A DNA stretch of 64,000 bases. Source: Paenibacillus sp. GM2 (lineage in GTDB: Bacteria; Bacillota; Bacilli; Paenibacillales; Paenibacillaceae). The position numbers were made by a program, and so were the translations under genes. How positions within the stretch are numbered: the stretch's first letter is position 1; each line of letters opens with the position of its first letter. The stretch is taken from positions 62,001 through 126,000 of the forward strand of contig NZ_LN831279.1 of NCBI RefSeq assembly GCF_900069005.2, read 5' to 3'. The notes beneath the pieces were generated by a model, which did no database searches, was not told the origin of the DNA, and was given only the letters and a program-made list of their open reading frames with translations. Below, one piece after another: positions 18,101 to 26,244 of this stretch.

Positions 18101-18476
18101 CAGCATTCAGTTTGCCTTGTCTCCAGGAATCCCGGGCGAGAGCGGGGGCTGGTATGAATATGGCATTTCAGATTCCCCTCATGGTCCGCAAGTTTATCGC
18201 TGGACGGCGATGGAAGGATTGCCGGCAGGCCTCGTGCACAATGCTGATGCAGCGGTAACAAGGGATGAAGGACAAAAGCTAACGATCTATAAGCTTGCGA
18301 TTCCATGGTCGGAGCTAACGCCAATTCAGCCTAAAAACGGAGATGTGATGAGCTTCTCGTTGCTTGTGAATGAGAATGACGGCAAGGGGAGAAGAGGCTG
18401 GATCGAATGGGGAGGCGGAATCGGTACCGAGAAGCGGCCGAGTTTGTTCCGTTCCATGCAGTGGATATGCCCTTAA
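15147..18476 (+). CDS. Secreted multidomain glycoside hydrolase (clan GH-A) with CBM9-like domain
   Basis: The reading frame has 1109 residues. A signal peptide covers about 1-25 (KRISFVIVLLLVTQMSLLNGPVQA). A beta-sandwich, probably carbohydrate-binding, spans about 40-200. A TIM-barrel catalytic domain spans about 315-620: FVRDGVEWSSIE, then NVYNEF with acid/base Glu429 and IWVTEFG with nucleophile Glu545. This places it in clan GH-A, similar to GH39, GH10 or GH5-like enzymes; I cannot fix the family. Residues about 925-1105 resemble a family 9 carbohydrate-binding module (WIHYDQDHLYLTAKIKDN, IWNNDSIQFAL). It is exported and presumably releases sugars for the importer just upstream. The frame ends abruptly after CBM9; the C-terminal continuation is decayed (next feature). 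Confidence 0.85.
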   Translation: MKRISFVIVLLLVTQMSLLNGPVQAFSEEMAGKMAFAADDLNYLISDFEQESDNWLFAYGDAPEVKGSFNVVESAESYAGNYMGQIKADFSQRPTGSPYASIKKEVDELDIEQLKFWVKTSDLKSLRIRTTDSTGQTFQQRIELQNTADWQQVAVSEMGSKSFTYWNGANDGVWHKPAMAITILFDRFDIKNTSLTATLLVDQMTAQIGDWLPDLKIQQTALGNIFLDHEPNDFVIRTSRPAVNWVAYDIYGAQVASGSKATNAGEARITVPFSKLGYFTLEVSAEQPGSRPLVRRTSYATISSALPPGNGESPFGVSTHLNRTAFGWSKELSKLVRYMGASFVRDGVEWSSIEKQKGVYTFAPSPDDYMQKLAENDLKLLFVAAFNNPFYDNNGTPYTDAGRKGLAEYAKAYVEKYKDQLIGFNVYNEFNGGFGKRGNSPANSQPDYYFKLLKETYNRVKPAYPDVPVVGIVSGGIDLDWIEGVLKGVGEGEDKNAGLKYLDAVSIQNYMDPNDPDNVFVKLEGLKTLIKQYNDGKLVPIWVTEFGSPTHQSAKGVDEKTQANYLPRGFVTGLGLGVERMSWYDFMNDGIRADYNEDNFGLVRYKDDPMGAYTPKPAYVSYAAMSRQLAGATFEESEQFGYPIKSNLFTKGGEALRVVWAQSEVQAVIKTESNLEITDFMGNTEIYTPHNGKIYMTITGEPFYIKGNITRIVKDNTFAVAGEQTAIGDPHTFTVTVKNDSLPQLALSAKMEGNSYSIVAEQGQPEVLSLTVDEIREGFRAVSIHLLDEAGNRIGKLQHEVLTGVPQKVTVRPAMQQNDGQYSQMLNVDVENFRQATDLTVSRVTWRVGEQSGQEHVNMIVQSGSKQQFSIPLSRVALGEDLSASIRVEFAEQEPYVYDGNFSFNPVTRGTIAINDHIESEIEALAPTIDLSQGKPVLLSGHSGTIDVSGEAWIHYDQDHLYLTAKIKDNVHAAAASGAEIWNNDSIQFALSPGIPGESGGWYEYGISDSPHGPQVYRWTAMEGLPAGLVHNADAAVTRDEGQKLTIYKLAIPWSELTPIQPKNGDVMSFSLLVNENDGKGRRGWIEWGGGIGTEKRPSLFRSMQWICP

Positions 18477-19175
18477 GCCTTTGATCCAGATCGAAGCCAT
18501 CGCGGAAGGCAAGTCTATACAGATGAAGTGACACCTGCCGTTCGCCTTCTAGATGAATCGGGAAAATGGAAGATTACACGGATGGAGCTGGATGGAGAAG
18601 CGTGGACAACGGGATCAGCCGTGACGGAGAAAGGAAATCATTCGTTTAGCGTCTGGGCCGAGAACGCTTACGGTCAACTTATGAGTGAAACCGTTTCGTT
18701 CCAGTTGTTTCATAGCACGAATGTCGAAGTAAGAGACAATTCGGGAGCATATGGCAATGAAGTCCAGTTGGAAGCCAAACTGATGGATGTGAACGGTCAA
18801 TCGGTGATCGGTGGACAGGTCGAATTCGAAGTAAATGGCCTTCCAGTGGGGACGGCGATGACGGATGCAAATGGAAAAGATTCATTGCCATGCACGATCG
18901 AAATCGGCACAACCGATGAGACGGATAGCCGATTAATTGAAGTTAAGGCGATTTATGAAGGAAATGAAGAGACCTACTACGGGAACAGAAGCAAAGGGTA
19001 AACTGACTGTAACGAAAGCAGAGGTCGCTATTCAATAGGGCAACCTTGTAGCCCGCACAGATGAGAGCCCGGTATTGTCGGCACAAGTTATGGGTGCCGA
19101 CCTGAAGGGAAGTTACCAGATCAAGTGACTTATGCCAGACCGGAATTCGATTCTACGATTGACGAAACACCATGA
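18477..19175 (+). pseudogene. Decayed C-terminal part of the glycoside hydrolase gene
   Basis: After the TAA at 18474 the same frame stays open to 18999 and encodes Ig-like secreted-protein sequence (SFSVWAENAYGQLMSETVSF; QLEAKLMDVNGQSVIGGQVEF). At about 18997 it shifts by one frame to GKLTVTKAEVAIQ, meets TAG at 19036, continues with NLVARTDESPVLSAQ, and near 19125 shifts back to VTYARPEFDSTID until TGA at 19173. The pieces read like bacterial Ig repeats with two stops and two frameshifts. The domains could be the original tail of the hydrolase or of a gene joined to it by deletion. A start at the ATG-less 18528 region is not supported by any ribosome binding site. Confidence 0.7.
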
Positions 19176-19324
19176 TCGAAAGAAAGAATTCAAATCTCCC
19201 GTTACCGGTCATTCTGGGAACGGGAGGTTCGTCGTTGGCATGTGGACCGTCGGCTTTACAGCCTTATCGGGCAAGCCGATGCTGTGACTGATATCGTAAG
19301 ATTAGTAGGAAGAGGAGAATAGAT

Positions 19325-20281
19325 ATGCCAATGATCGATATGCCACTGGAGCAATTAAAAACCTATCAAGGAACCAATCCACGTCCGGCAGATTTTGATG
19401 AATACTGGGAGCGAGCCTTGGCGGCGATGCGTGCGGTGGATCCGCAAATTGAGATTGTACCTAGCAGATTTCAAGTACCGAATGCAGAATGCTTTGACCT
19501 TTATTTCACTGGTGTGAAGGGAGCGAGAATTCACGCGAAGTATGTGCGGCCTAAGCAAGCAAAAGAGCCTCATCCTGCGGTAGTCATGTTCCATGGCTAT
19601 TCTGGCCATGCCGGAGATTGGAGCGATAAGCTGGCTTATGCTTCGATAGGTTTCTCTGTACTTGCCATGGATTGCCGCGGTCAAGGGGGAAGCTCTGAGG
19701 ATGTTGGCAGGGTGAAGGGGAATACGCATCATGGACATATTATCCGCGGTTTGGAGGATCATCCGGATGAGCTGCTATTCCGCCACATTTTTTTGGACAC
19801 AGCACAGCTTGCTGGGATAGCGATGAAGCTGCCTGAAGTTGACCCGGATCGGGTTTACGCAGCGGGCGGATCTCAGGGGGGCGGACTTACGATAGCATGC
19901 GCTGCTTTGGAGCCAAGGGTGAAGAAGCTAGCGCCGATCTACCCGTTTCTTAGTGATTACAAGCGGACCTGGGACATGGATCTGGATCAGGAAGCTTACG
20001 GTGAACTGCGAACGTATTTCCGCTATTATGATACACTGCATGAACGTGAGCACGAAGTATTTGAGAAGCTCGGCTATATAGATATTCAATTCCTGGCTGA
20101 ACGTATAAAAGGTGAGGTATTGATGAGCGTGGGGTTAATAGATACCATCTGCCCGCCATCCACTCAATTTGCAGCCTACAATAAGATGAGCACGAAGAAG
20201 AGACTTGTTATTTATCCCGACTTCAAACATGAGTATTTGCCGGAGTCGTCGGATCGAACAATGCAGTTTTTTCTGGAGTAA
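19325..20281 (+). CDS. Acetyl xylan esterase / cephalosporin-C deacetylase (CE7 type)
   Basis: The protein has 318 residues, the usual length for carbohydrate esterase family 7. Landmarks are MDCRGQGG (the conserved Arg-Gly-Gln), GGSQGG (nucleophile Ser in GxSxG) and FKHEYLP with the catalytic His, plus an acidic residue in GLIDTICPPS. It removes acetyl groups from xylo-oligosaccharides and related esters. No signal peptide is present, so it acts in the cytoplasm on imported acetylated oligosaccharides. It sits behind the importer and hydrolase genes. A remnant of a second copy is at 2216. Confidence 0.93.
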   Translation: MPMIDMPLEQLKTYQGTNPRPADFDEYWERALAAMRAVDPQIEIVPSRFQVPNAECFDLYFTGVKGARIHAKYVRPKQAKEPHPAVVMFHGYSGHAGDWSDKLAYASIGFSVLAMDCRGQGGSSEDVGRVKGNTHHGHIIRGLEDHPDELLFRHIFLDTAQLAGIAMKLPEVDPDRVYAAGGSQGGGLTIACAALEPRVKKLAPIYPFLSDYKRTWDMDLDQEAYGELRTYFRYYDTLHEREHEVFEKLGYIDIQFLAERIKGEVLMSVGLIDTICPPSTQFAAYNKMSTKKRLVIYPDFKHEYLPESSDRTMQFFLE

Positions 20282-20289
20282 AGCCATGA

Positions 20290-20328
20290 AGCTTGTAAAG
20301 TTGAACATTCAGCTTTGCAGGCTTTTTC
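20290..20328 (+). terminator. Terminator after the esterase gene
   Basis: GCTTGTAAAGTTG pairs with CAGCTTTGCAGGC (20291-20303 with 20310-20322) through several G-U pairs, followed by TTTTT. It is related to the terminator at 2296. Confidence 0.75.
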
Positions 20329-20380
20329 CTGCTTTTGACCTATATGCTATAATGAAAATGAAACAGGAAAGTGATGAAAA

Positions 20381-21418
20381 TTGAATAAGGATGGGATTGC
20401 AGAAAACATGGTATCTATTAAAGATGTAGCCAAGCATGCTAATGTTTCCATCTCGGCGGTCTCCAAGACCTTGAACGGGTACAGCGATGTAAGTGAAACA
20501 ACCAGGCAGAGGATTCTCAAAGCAGCGCAGGAGCTGAACTATTCTCCCAACATGTTGGCGAAAAATCTCAAGCATAAAGTCACGAAGACAATCGCACTGA
20601 TCATATCCAATTTCGAGCAGACCAGCGGTAAGGACGGCGTTATGTTCCAGATTATGAGCGGAGTGTATGCCGCCGCTACTCAATACGGGTATGAGGTCGT
20701 CATCTATACCCGCAGCCTTTCAGAGCAGCAGGATCGTTCCTATTGGCAATTCTGCAAGGATCACAAAATAGCCGGGGTCGTCATTTCAGGTCTGCGGACG
20801 ACGGACCCGTATTTTGAAGAACTGGTCAAGAGCGATATTCCTTGTACCGTCGTCGATGCTCATACAGTAGGGCCGCATACGGGCTCCGTCATCACGGACA
20901 ATCTGCTGGCGTCAAGGCGGGCTGTACAATACCTGATCAGCAAAGGGCATCGCGAGATTGGTCTGGTGAATGGGCATAAATATGCAACGGTTAGTATACA
21001 GCGCGAGCAGGGATATCGTGAGGCATTGGAAGGCGCAGGACTCCCGTTTATTGATTCGCGTGTGATCGAGGCTGACTTCAGCGAAGAGAAGGCTTACCAG
21101 CTGACGGAAGAATATATTAATAACAACCCGCAATTAACAGCGGTATTCGTAGCCAGTGATCTGATGGCAATCGGGATGATCAATCGCTGCAAAGAGATTG
21201 GACTGCGCATTCCAGAGGATATTTCGATTATGGGCTTCGATGATATCGTGCTCTCCAGCTATACGACCCCCAAGCTATCGACGATTAGCCAGGACTTTGC
21301 CGGCATCGGTTTTGCCGCATTGGAGCTGGTAGTAAAGATGCTAGAGAATAGCTTGCCGGGCTATCACAAAATTCTTCCCTTCAAAATAGTTGACAGAGAA
21401 TCCATAAAGACTTTATAA
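20381..21418 (+). CDS. LacI family transcriptional regulator
   Basis: The protein has 345 residues if it starts at TTG 20381, nine bases after AGGAAAG. An in-frame ATG at 20408 (MVSIKDVAKHANVSISAVSK) is the alternative and would fit the family N-terminus better. The HTH and hinge (VSIKDVAKHANVSISAVSKT; NYSPNMLAKNLK) are followed by a periplasmic-binding-protein-like sensor (about 65-340) with FVASDLMAIGMI and IMGFDDIVLSSYTTPKLSTI. It precedes the GH65 operon, and two palindromes lie between them. It probably represses that operon until the sugar is present. Confidence 0.92.
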   Translation: MNKDGIAENMVSIKDVAKHANVSISAVSKTLNGYSDVSETTRQRILKAAQELNYSPNMLAKNLKHKVTKTIALIISNFEQTSGKDGVMFQIMSGVYAAATQYGYEVVIYTRSLSEQQDRSYWQFCKDHKIAGVVISGLRTTDPYFEELVKSDIPCTVVDAHTVGPHTGSVITDNLLASRRAVQYLISKGHREIGLVNGHKYATVSIQREQGYREALEGAGLPFIDSRVIEADFSEEKAYQLTEEYINNNPQLTAVFVASDLMAIGMINRCKEIGLRIPEDISIMGFDDIVLSSYTTPKLSTISQDFAGIGFAALELVVKMLENSLPGYHKILPFKIVDRESIKTL

Positions 21419-21422
21419 TAAG

Positions 21423-21440
21423 TTCGAAAACGTTTTCGAA
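21423..21440. promoter_or_regulatory. Perfect 18-bp palindromic operator
   Basis: TTCGAAAACGTTTTCGAA is its own complement and has the central CG of LacI-family operators. It lies five bases after the LacI stop codon, at the head of the GH65 leader. Confidence 0.78.
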
Positions 21441-21504
21441 AACCTTTGCAAAAAGTTTAACAGGTGTAAAAGTTTTCGGAATCGGGATCGAATTTTTTTT
21501 CAAG

Positions 21505-21522
21505 TTCGAAAACGATTTCGGT
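21505..21522. promoter_or_regulatory. Second LacI-type operator (imperfect)
   Basis: TTCGAAAACGATTTCGGT repeats the left half-site of the palindrome at 21423 exactly. The centre-to-centre distance is 82 bases, which would allow DNA looping. Confidence 0.65.
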
Positions 21523-21532
21523 AACGCTTACA
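21519..21532 (-). promoter_or_regulatory. Possible cre site (CcpA)
   Basis: TGTAAGCGTTACCG on the minus strand fits the cre consensus TGWAANCGNTNWCA at all but two positions. Carbon catabolite repression of a sugar operon would be expected. Confidence 0.45.
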
Positions 21533-21598
21533 GAATAATGTGGATTTTTTGCAGAAAATTAAAGATATTGAATTAGGAGTAGAAAGGAAATTTAAGCC

Positions 21599-23926
21599 AT
21601 GCTAAATTACAACAAGAAACTGCCGGACGGAGCGTCGGATTGGGTAGTATCGGAGGAGAACTTCCAGACTCTTGCGCTCGGAAAGTGCGAAGCTGTAATG
21701 GCTTTAGGCAACGGCTATATGGGACTTCGTTCCGCTGCTGAAGAATCCTATGTTGGAGAGAAGCGCAATTTGTTCGTGAACGGCACCTTTAACCGTTTTG
21801 ATGAATTTGAAGTGAGTGAACTGCCGAATGCGGCCGATGTTACCGGTCTGGATATCCGAGTTGACGGCAAGAGATTCACATTGGAGCAAGGAGAAGTAAC
21901 GGAGTACAGCCGCAGCTTGAATTTGCGTGAGGCGGAGCTGGTTCGTACCTTCATCTGGACCAATGCCGAGGGCAAGAAGCTGGAATTTACTTTCCACAGA
22001 TTCGTATCCCTGAATCGCTTGCATCTGATCGGAATGAAGCTGGAGATCAAATCATTGAACGGTCCGGTTAAATTGTCGATCGCATCAGGGATCAATGCAC
22101 AGGTGAGCAATAGCGGAAGCCAGCATTTCCATGAAGGCGAGAAACGGATTTATGATAAGAAGTATCTGGAGCTGATTCAGACGACGACGGAATCCAAGGT
22201 TGATTTTGTCATCGGAGCTGCACATCGCTTGAAATTGGATGGCCAAGAGATCGAGATCAGCCCGGCAATGGAGATCGACCGCCGCAAAGTGGCAGTCGCA
22301 TACAGCGTGGAGCTTCAGGAAGGACAAAACCTCAGCTTCGAGAAGGTAGCAACGGTTCATACAAGCCGCGACCAAGCCTACGCACAAGACTACAGCTTGC
22401 CGGCGATGAGAGAGCATGCTCTTAGCGACTTGAAGAGCGTATATGCCGCAGGATATGATGTACTGTTCCAGGATCATACTGCCGCTTGGGCGAAGGTATG
22501 GAATGAATACGGAATCAACATCGTATCTAAGAATTCCTTTGATCTATTGGCACTGCGTTTTGCTCTGTATCATCTCGTAGTTATGACTCCGGCGCATGAT
22601 CGGAGAATGGGTATTGGGGCGAAAGGTCTTAGCGGCGAAGGCTACAAAGGCCACTCCTTCTGGGATACAGAAATTTTCATCCTGCCTTTCTATATTTACA
22701 GCAATCCGAAAACAGCACGCTCGCTGTTGGAATACCGTTATCTGGGCCTCGAAGGCGCACGCCGCAAAGCGAAGGAAAACGGTTATGCCGGAGCGATGTA
22801 TCCGTGGGAAGCCGCATGGCCTTCCGATGGTGAAGTAACGCCGGTATGGGGCGCAGTTGATATTGTGACAGGCGAGCAGACAAAGATCTGGTCCGGATTT
22901 ATCGAACAGCATATTACATCCGACATCGTTTATGCCGTATGGCATTACTACCGGGCTACCGGAGATGAAGACTTCATGGAGCGTTACGGCTACGAGATGA
23001 TCTTCGATACGGCGATATTCTGGGCAAGCCGCCTGGAATGGGACGAAGCGGAAGGACGTTATGAAATTAACGAAGTTGTTGGTCCGGATGAATACAAAGA
23101 GCATGTAGACAACAACGCCTTTACGAATTATATGGCTCATTTCAATATCGAACTGGCTTTGCAGTATTACAGCAGGCTGGAGATGGAGCAGCCTGAACTG
23201 TTCAAGCATTATGATGAATTGCTGAACTTGCAGGAAGCACGGAAGGTATGGGAGAGCAAGCTGGATTTGATCTACCTGCCGCAGCCCAACGAGCAACTGA
23301 TTATTCCTCAGGATGATACTTATTTGCAAAAAGAAATAATTGATCTGACGCCTTACAAGGATCAGGAAAAAGTGGGCAGTATATTTAATGACTACAACCT
23401 GGATCAGGTTGGCAACATGCAAATTTCGAAGCAAGCGGACATTATGATGCTGTTCTTCTTGCTGGAAAATAAATTCACACCTGAAGTGAAGCTGGCGAAT
23501 TACGAATATTACGAAGAGAAGACGCTGCATGATTCATCGCTGTCGCTCTCGACTCATTCGATTCTGGCCAGTGATTTCGGCGACAAGGAACTCGCTTATC
23601 ATCTCTTTAAGAGAGCGGCCGAGATTGATCTGGGGCCGAAGATTCATTCGTCGGATGCCGGTATCCATGCCGCCTCGCTCGGCGGAATCTGGGAATGTGT
23701 TGTCATGGGCTTTGCCGGAATAAGAATGCTGGATGGTCAGCTGCATTTGGCACCTAAGCTTCCAGAGCACTGGGAGAAGTTAAGCTTCCCATTGCATTGG
23801 CAAGGCAAACTGCTGGAGATCAGCATCACACCTCAGCAGATCTCGATCACAAACACTGCAAGCGAGCCGGTAGAATTGTTTGTTAACGGGGAACTGCAGG
23901 TCGTCCAAGGTAATGTTGTTTTTTAA
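21599..23926 (+). CDS. Glycoside hydrolase family 65 disaccharide phosphorylase
   Basis: The protein has 775 residues, typical of GH65. An N-terminal beta-sandwich (about 1-270) precedes an alpha/alpha-barrel. The catalytic acid is Glu498 in VVGPDEYKEHVDNNAFTNY. GYKGHSFWDTEIFILPFY and MYPWEAAW are conserved substrate-site segments. Such enzymes split maltose, trehalose, kojibiose or nigerose with phosphate, giving beta-glucose 1-phosphate and glucose; which disaccharide is used here cannot be read from the sequence. No signal peptide is present, so it is cytoplasmic. The beta-phosphoglucomutase at 29596 would take the product to glucose 6-phosphate. Confidence 0.93.
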   Translation: MLNYNKKLPDGASDWVVSEENFQTLALGKCEAVMALGNGYMGLRSAAEESYVGEKRNLFVNGTFNRFDEFEVSELPNAADVTGLDIRVDGKRFTLEQGEVTEYSRSLNLREAELVRTFIWTNAEGKKLEFTFHRFVSLNRLHLIGMKLEIKSLNGPVKLSIASGINAQVSNSGSQHFHEGEKRIYDKKYLELIQTTTESKVDFVIGAAHRLKLDGQEIEISPAMEIDRRKVAVAYSVELQEGQNLSFEKVATVHTSRDQAYAQDYSLPAMREHALSDLKSVYAAGYDVLFQDHTAAWAKVWNEYGINIVSKNSFDLLALRFALYHLVVMTPAHDRRMGIGAKGLSGEGYKGHSFWDTEIFILPFYIYSNPKTARSLLEYRYLGLEGARRKAKENGYAGAMYPWEAAWPSDGEVTPVWGAVDIVTGEQTKIWSGFIEQHITSDIVYAVWHYYRATGDEDFMERYGYEMIFDTAIFWASRLEWDEAEGRYEINEVVGPDEYKEHVDNNAFTNYMAHFNIELALQYYSRLEMEQPELFKHYDELLNLQEARKVWESKLDLIYLPQPNEQLIIPQDDTYLQKEIIDLTPYKDQEKVGSIFNDYNLDQVGNMQISKQADIMMLFFLLENKFTPEVKLANYEYYEEKTLHDSSLSLSTHSILASDFGDKELAYHLFKRAAEIDLGPKIHSSDAGIHAASLGGIWECVVMGFAGIRMLDGQLHLAPKLPEHWEKLSFPLHWQGKLLEISITPQQISITNTASEPVELFVNGELQVVQGNVVF

Positions 23927-23959
23927 TCATAAAGTCAAATATTTAGGGAGGTCATTGAA

Positions 23960-25270
23960 ATGAAAAAGAAATTGTCGATTACCCTTGCAGCAGTGCTAAG
24001 TTCCGTTCTGCTTCTATCCGCTTGCTCCACTGGCGGCAACACAGCAAATTCGGGCAACAGCTCTGCTGGTAATAGCGGCAGCAAAGAGAAAGTACAGCTT
24101 ACATTTACGACTTGGGGCGATGTAAGCAGCAGCTCCAGCGAGCAGAAGCTGGCTGATGAATTTAATGCTTCTCACCCTAATATTGAAGTTAAATTTGAGC
24201 CTGTACCTGGCGATGGTTATGCAACGAAGCTGACGACTTCGCTGGCTAGTGGTACTGCTCCTGACGTATTCCTGATTGGTGAAGGCGATTTCTATGCTTA
24301 TGTAGATAAAGGTGTAGTTGAGCCGCTTGATGATTATGTTGCTAAGGACAGCTCCTTCGATCTGAATATGTATCAGCAGGACCTGATCGACATGGAACGC
24401 ATCAACGACAAGCTTTACTACCTGCCTAAAGACTTCAACCCATTGGCACTCTGGTTTAACAAACGCATCTTTGATGAAGCCGGCATTGCTTACCCTAGCG
24501 ATGAATGGACTTGGGATGATTTGATCGCGACAGCACAGAAGCTGACCAAGCAAGAGAACGGCAAGTATACGCAATTCGGCTATAATGCAGGAACCTGGGA
24601 ATACCCGATCTACACTTATCTGTGGGCCTATGGCACTGACATTGCCAACGAAGAAGGCACTAAAGCTGAAGGCTTCATGAACAGTGAAAAAACAGTAAAT
24701 GCTATCCAGAAATATGTAGACCTGTCGACAGGTCCGAACAGAGTTTCCCCAACACCGCAAGACACGGAAACAATGGGTGGAGACTCCTCGATGTTCATGA
24801 CCGACAAGCTGGCTATGATGGTTACAGGACGTTGGATCAAAGCCGACTTGGATAAATCGAATGTTGAATACGGTTCCGCTCTGATTCCAAAAGGTCCGAA
24901 CGGCGACCGCGCAAGCATTATCGCTGCTGCAGGTTGGGCAATGAACTCCAAGACGAAGCATAAAGAAGAAGCTTTCGAACTGATGAAATGGTTGTCAGGT
25001 ACCGATGCTCAGAAGCTTCGTTCCATAGACGGCCGAGTATTGCCGGCAACTACAGCAGAACTTGAAGAAGTTAAGGCTACTGAAGAGAAGGATAAGCCGG
25101 TTATTGAAATGATGAGCTTTGCTCGTAAGCCAGTAACCATGCGCTCTGCTAACGGTCCAATCTTCAAAGATGCATTCACTCAAGCCCTTGAGAAAATTCT
25201 TGTTGGCAAGGTAGATGTGAAGAGCGCGCTTGATGAAGCGGCGAAAACTGCGGATTCTAAACTTAAGTAA
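23960..25270 (+). CDS. Sugar ABC transporter substrate-binding lipoprotein
   Basis: The protein has 436 residues, with RBS AGGGAGG. The signal with lipobox is SVLLLSAC (Cys near residue 22), then a Gly/Asn/Ser linker. The mature protein has VQLTFTTWGDV, ASGTAPDVFLIGEGDFYAYVDKG and AAGWAMNSKTKHKEEAFELMKWL, the pattern of CUT1 family binding proteins. It lies 33 bases after the GH65 gene in the same operon and probably delivers the disaccharide or a larger glucan that the downstream 740-residue enzyme trims. Confidence 0.93.
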   Translation: MKKKLSITLAAVLSSVLLLSACSTGGNTANSGNSSAGNSGSKEKVQLTFTTWGDVSSSSSEQKLADEFNASHPNIEVKFEPVPGDGYATKLTTSLASGTAPDVFLIGEGDFYAYVDKGVVEPLDDYVAKDSSFDLNMYQQDLIDMERINDKLYYLPKDFNPLALWFNKRIFDEAGIAYPSDEWTWDDLIATAQKLTKQENGKYTQFGYNAGTWEYPIYTYLWAYGTDIANEEGTKAEGFMNSEKTVNAIQKYVDLSTGPNRVSPTPQDTETMGGDSSMFMTDKLAMMVTGRWIKADLDKSNVEYGSALIPKGPNGDRASIIAAAGWAMNSKTKHKEEAFELMKWLSGTDAQKLRSIDGRVLPATTAELEEVKATEEKDKPVIEMMSFARKPVTMRSANGPIFKDAFTQALEKILVGKVDVKSALDEAAKTADSKLK

Positions 25271-25278
25271 AAATCGCT

Positions 25279-25311
25279 GCGGGTGAGGTGTCGATAAGGC
25301 GCCTCGCCCGC
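25279..25311 (+). other. Intercistronic hairpin after the binding-protein gene
   Basis: GCGGGTGAGG pairs with CCTCGCCCGC (one G-U pair) around a 13-base loop, with no T-tract. It sits eight bases after the stop codon and may stabilise the upstream message. Confidence 0.6.
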
Positions 25312-25330
25312 TTCCATCAAGGAGGATGTC

Positions 25331-26224
25331 ATGAATAATACCAAATCGGATCGGGCGGGGTACTTGTTTATTCTTCCGTGGCTAGTGGGACTTATCATCT
25401 TCACGCTTGGGCCGATGATCTTTTCGCTGATCCTATCCTTCAGCAAGTGGGATGTTATCACCGGCGTTGAATCCATTCAATATGTGGGACTGGACAATTT
25501 TAAAGCGATTTTCCATGATCCGCTGTTCTATCAGTCTCTGAAGGTTACTTTTATTTTTGCATTGGTATCGGTACCGTTATTCCAGGTCGCTTCGATTCTG
25601 ATTGCCGTACTGCTCAATATGCGTTCACGCGGAATGAAGTTCTTCCGCCTTATTTACTTTATGCCGTCTGTAATTCCAGCTGTTGCCACTTCGATGATGT
25701 GGGTTATGATCTTCAACCCGGAATACGGAATTCTGAACGAGGCCTTAGGTTGGTTCGGCATTCAAGGTCCGGCTTGGCTGCAAGATCCGAGCTATGCGCT
25801 TGGTGCGCTGATTGTTATGGGTCTGTGGGGAATCGGCAACACAATCATTATTTATCTATCGGGTCTTCAAGGGGTGCCCGAGGACTTGTATGAGGCCGGA
25901 GAGCTTGATGGGGCCGGTATTTTCCGCCGTTTCTTCAGCATCACTATGCCGATGATTACCCCGACTATATTCTTCAATTTGATTATGGGGATTATCGGTG
26001 GATTCCAGTACTTTACCCAGGCGTTCGTTATGACAAATGGCGGTCCGCTCAATTCAACCTTGTTCTACAATCTGTATTTGTATAACAAAGCGTTCATCGA
26101 ATTCGACATGGGCTATGCGTCCGCACTCTCCTGGATATTGTTCATCATCATTTTAATATTCACGCTTCTGGTTATCCGCAGCTCGTCCTTCTGGGTGTAT
26201 TACCAGGGCGATGATCGAGACTAA
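25331..26224 (+). CDS. Sugar ABC transporter permease (MalF/UgpA type)
   Basis: The protein has 297 residues, with RBS AAGGAGG directly upstream. The N-terminus (GYLFILPWLVGLIIFTLGPMI) and six hydrophobic segments match CUT1 permeases. The EAA loop is EDLYEAGELDGAGIFRRFF. It pairs with the next gene product. Confidence 0.93.
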   Translation: MNNTKSDRAGYLFILPWLVGLIIFTLGPMIFSLILSFSKWDVITGVESIQYVGLDNFKAIFHDPLFYQSLKVTFIFALVSVPLFQVASILIAVLLNMRSRGMKFFRLIYFMPSVIPAVATSMMWVMIFNPEYGILNEALGWFGIQGPAWLQDPSYALGALIVMGLWGIGNTIIIYLSGLQGVPEDLYEAGELDGAGIFRRFFSITMPMITPTIFFNLIMGIIGGFQYFTQAFVMTNGGPLNSTLFYNLYLYNKAFIEFDMGYASALSWILFIIILIFTLLVIRSSSFWVYYQGDDRD

Positions 26225-26244
26225 AAGGAAGGGGGAGGCCTACT

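Noticed and set aside
18528..19001. Independent gene of 157 codons after the glycoside hydrolase
   Set aside because: No ribosome binding site or standard start; it is in the same frame as the hydrolase and directly continues past its stop codon, so it is better read as decayed C-terminus.
22544..23530. Long open frame of 328 codons on the minus strand
   Set aside because: It is the shadow of the GH65 gene: no ribosome binding site, no family resemblance, and codon pattern explained by the plus-strand gene. The same holds for the 315-codon frame at 24014-24961 opposite the binding-protein gene.
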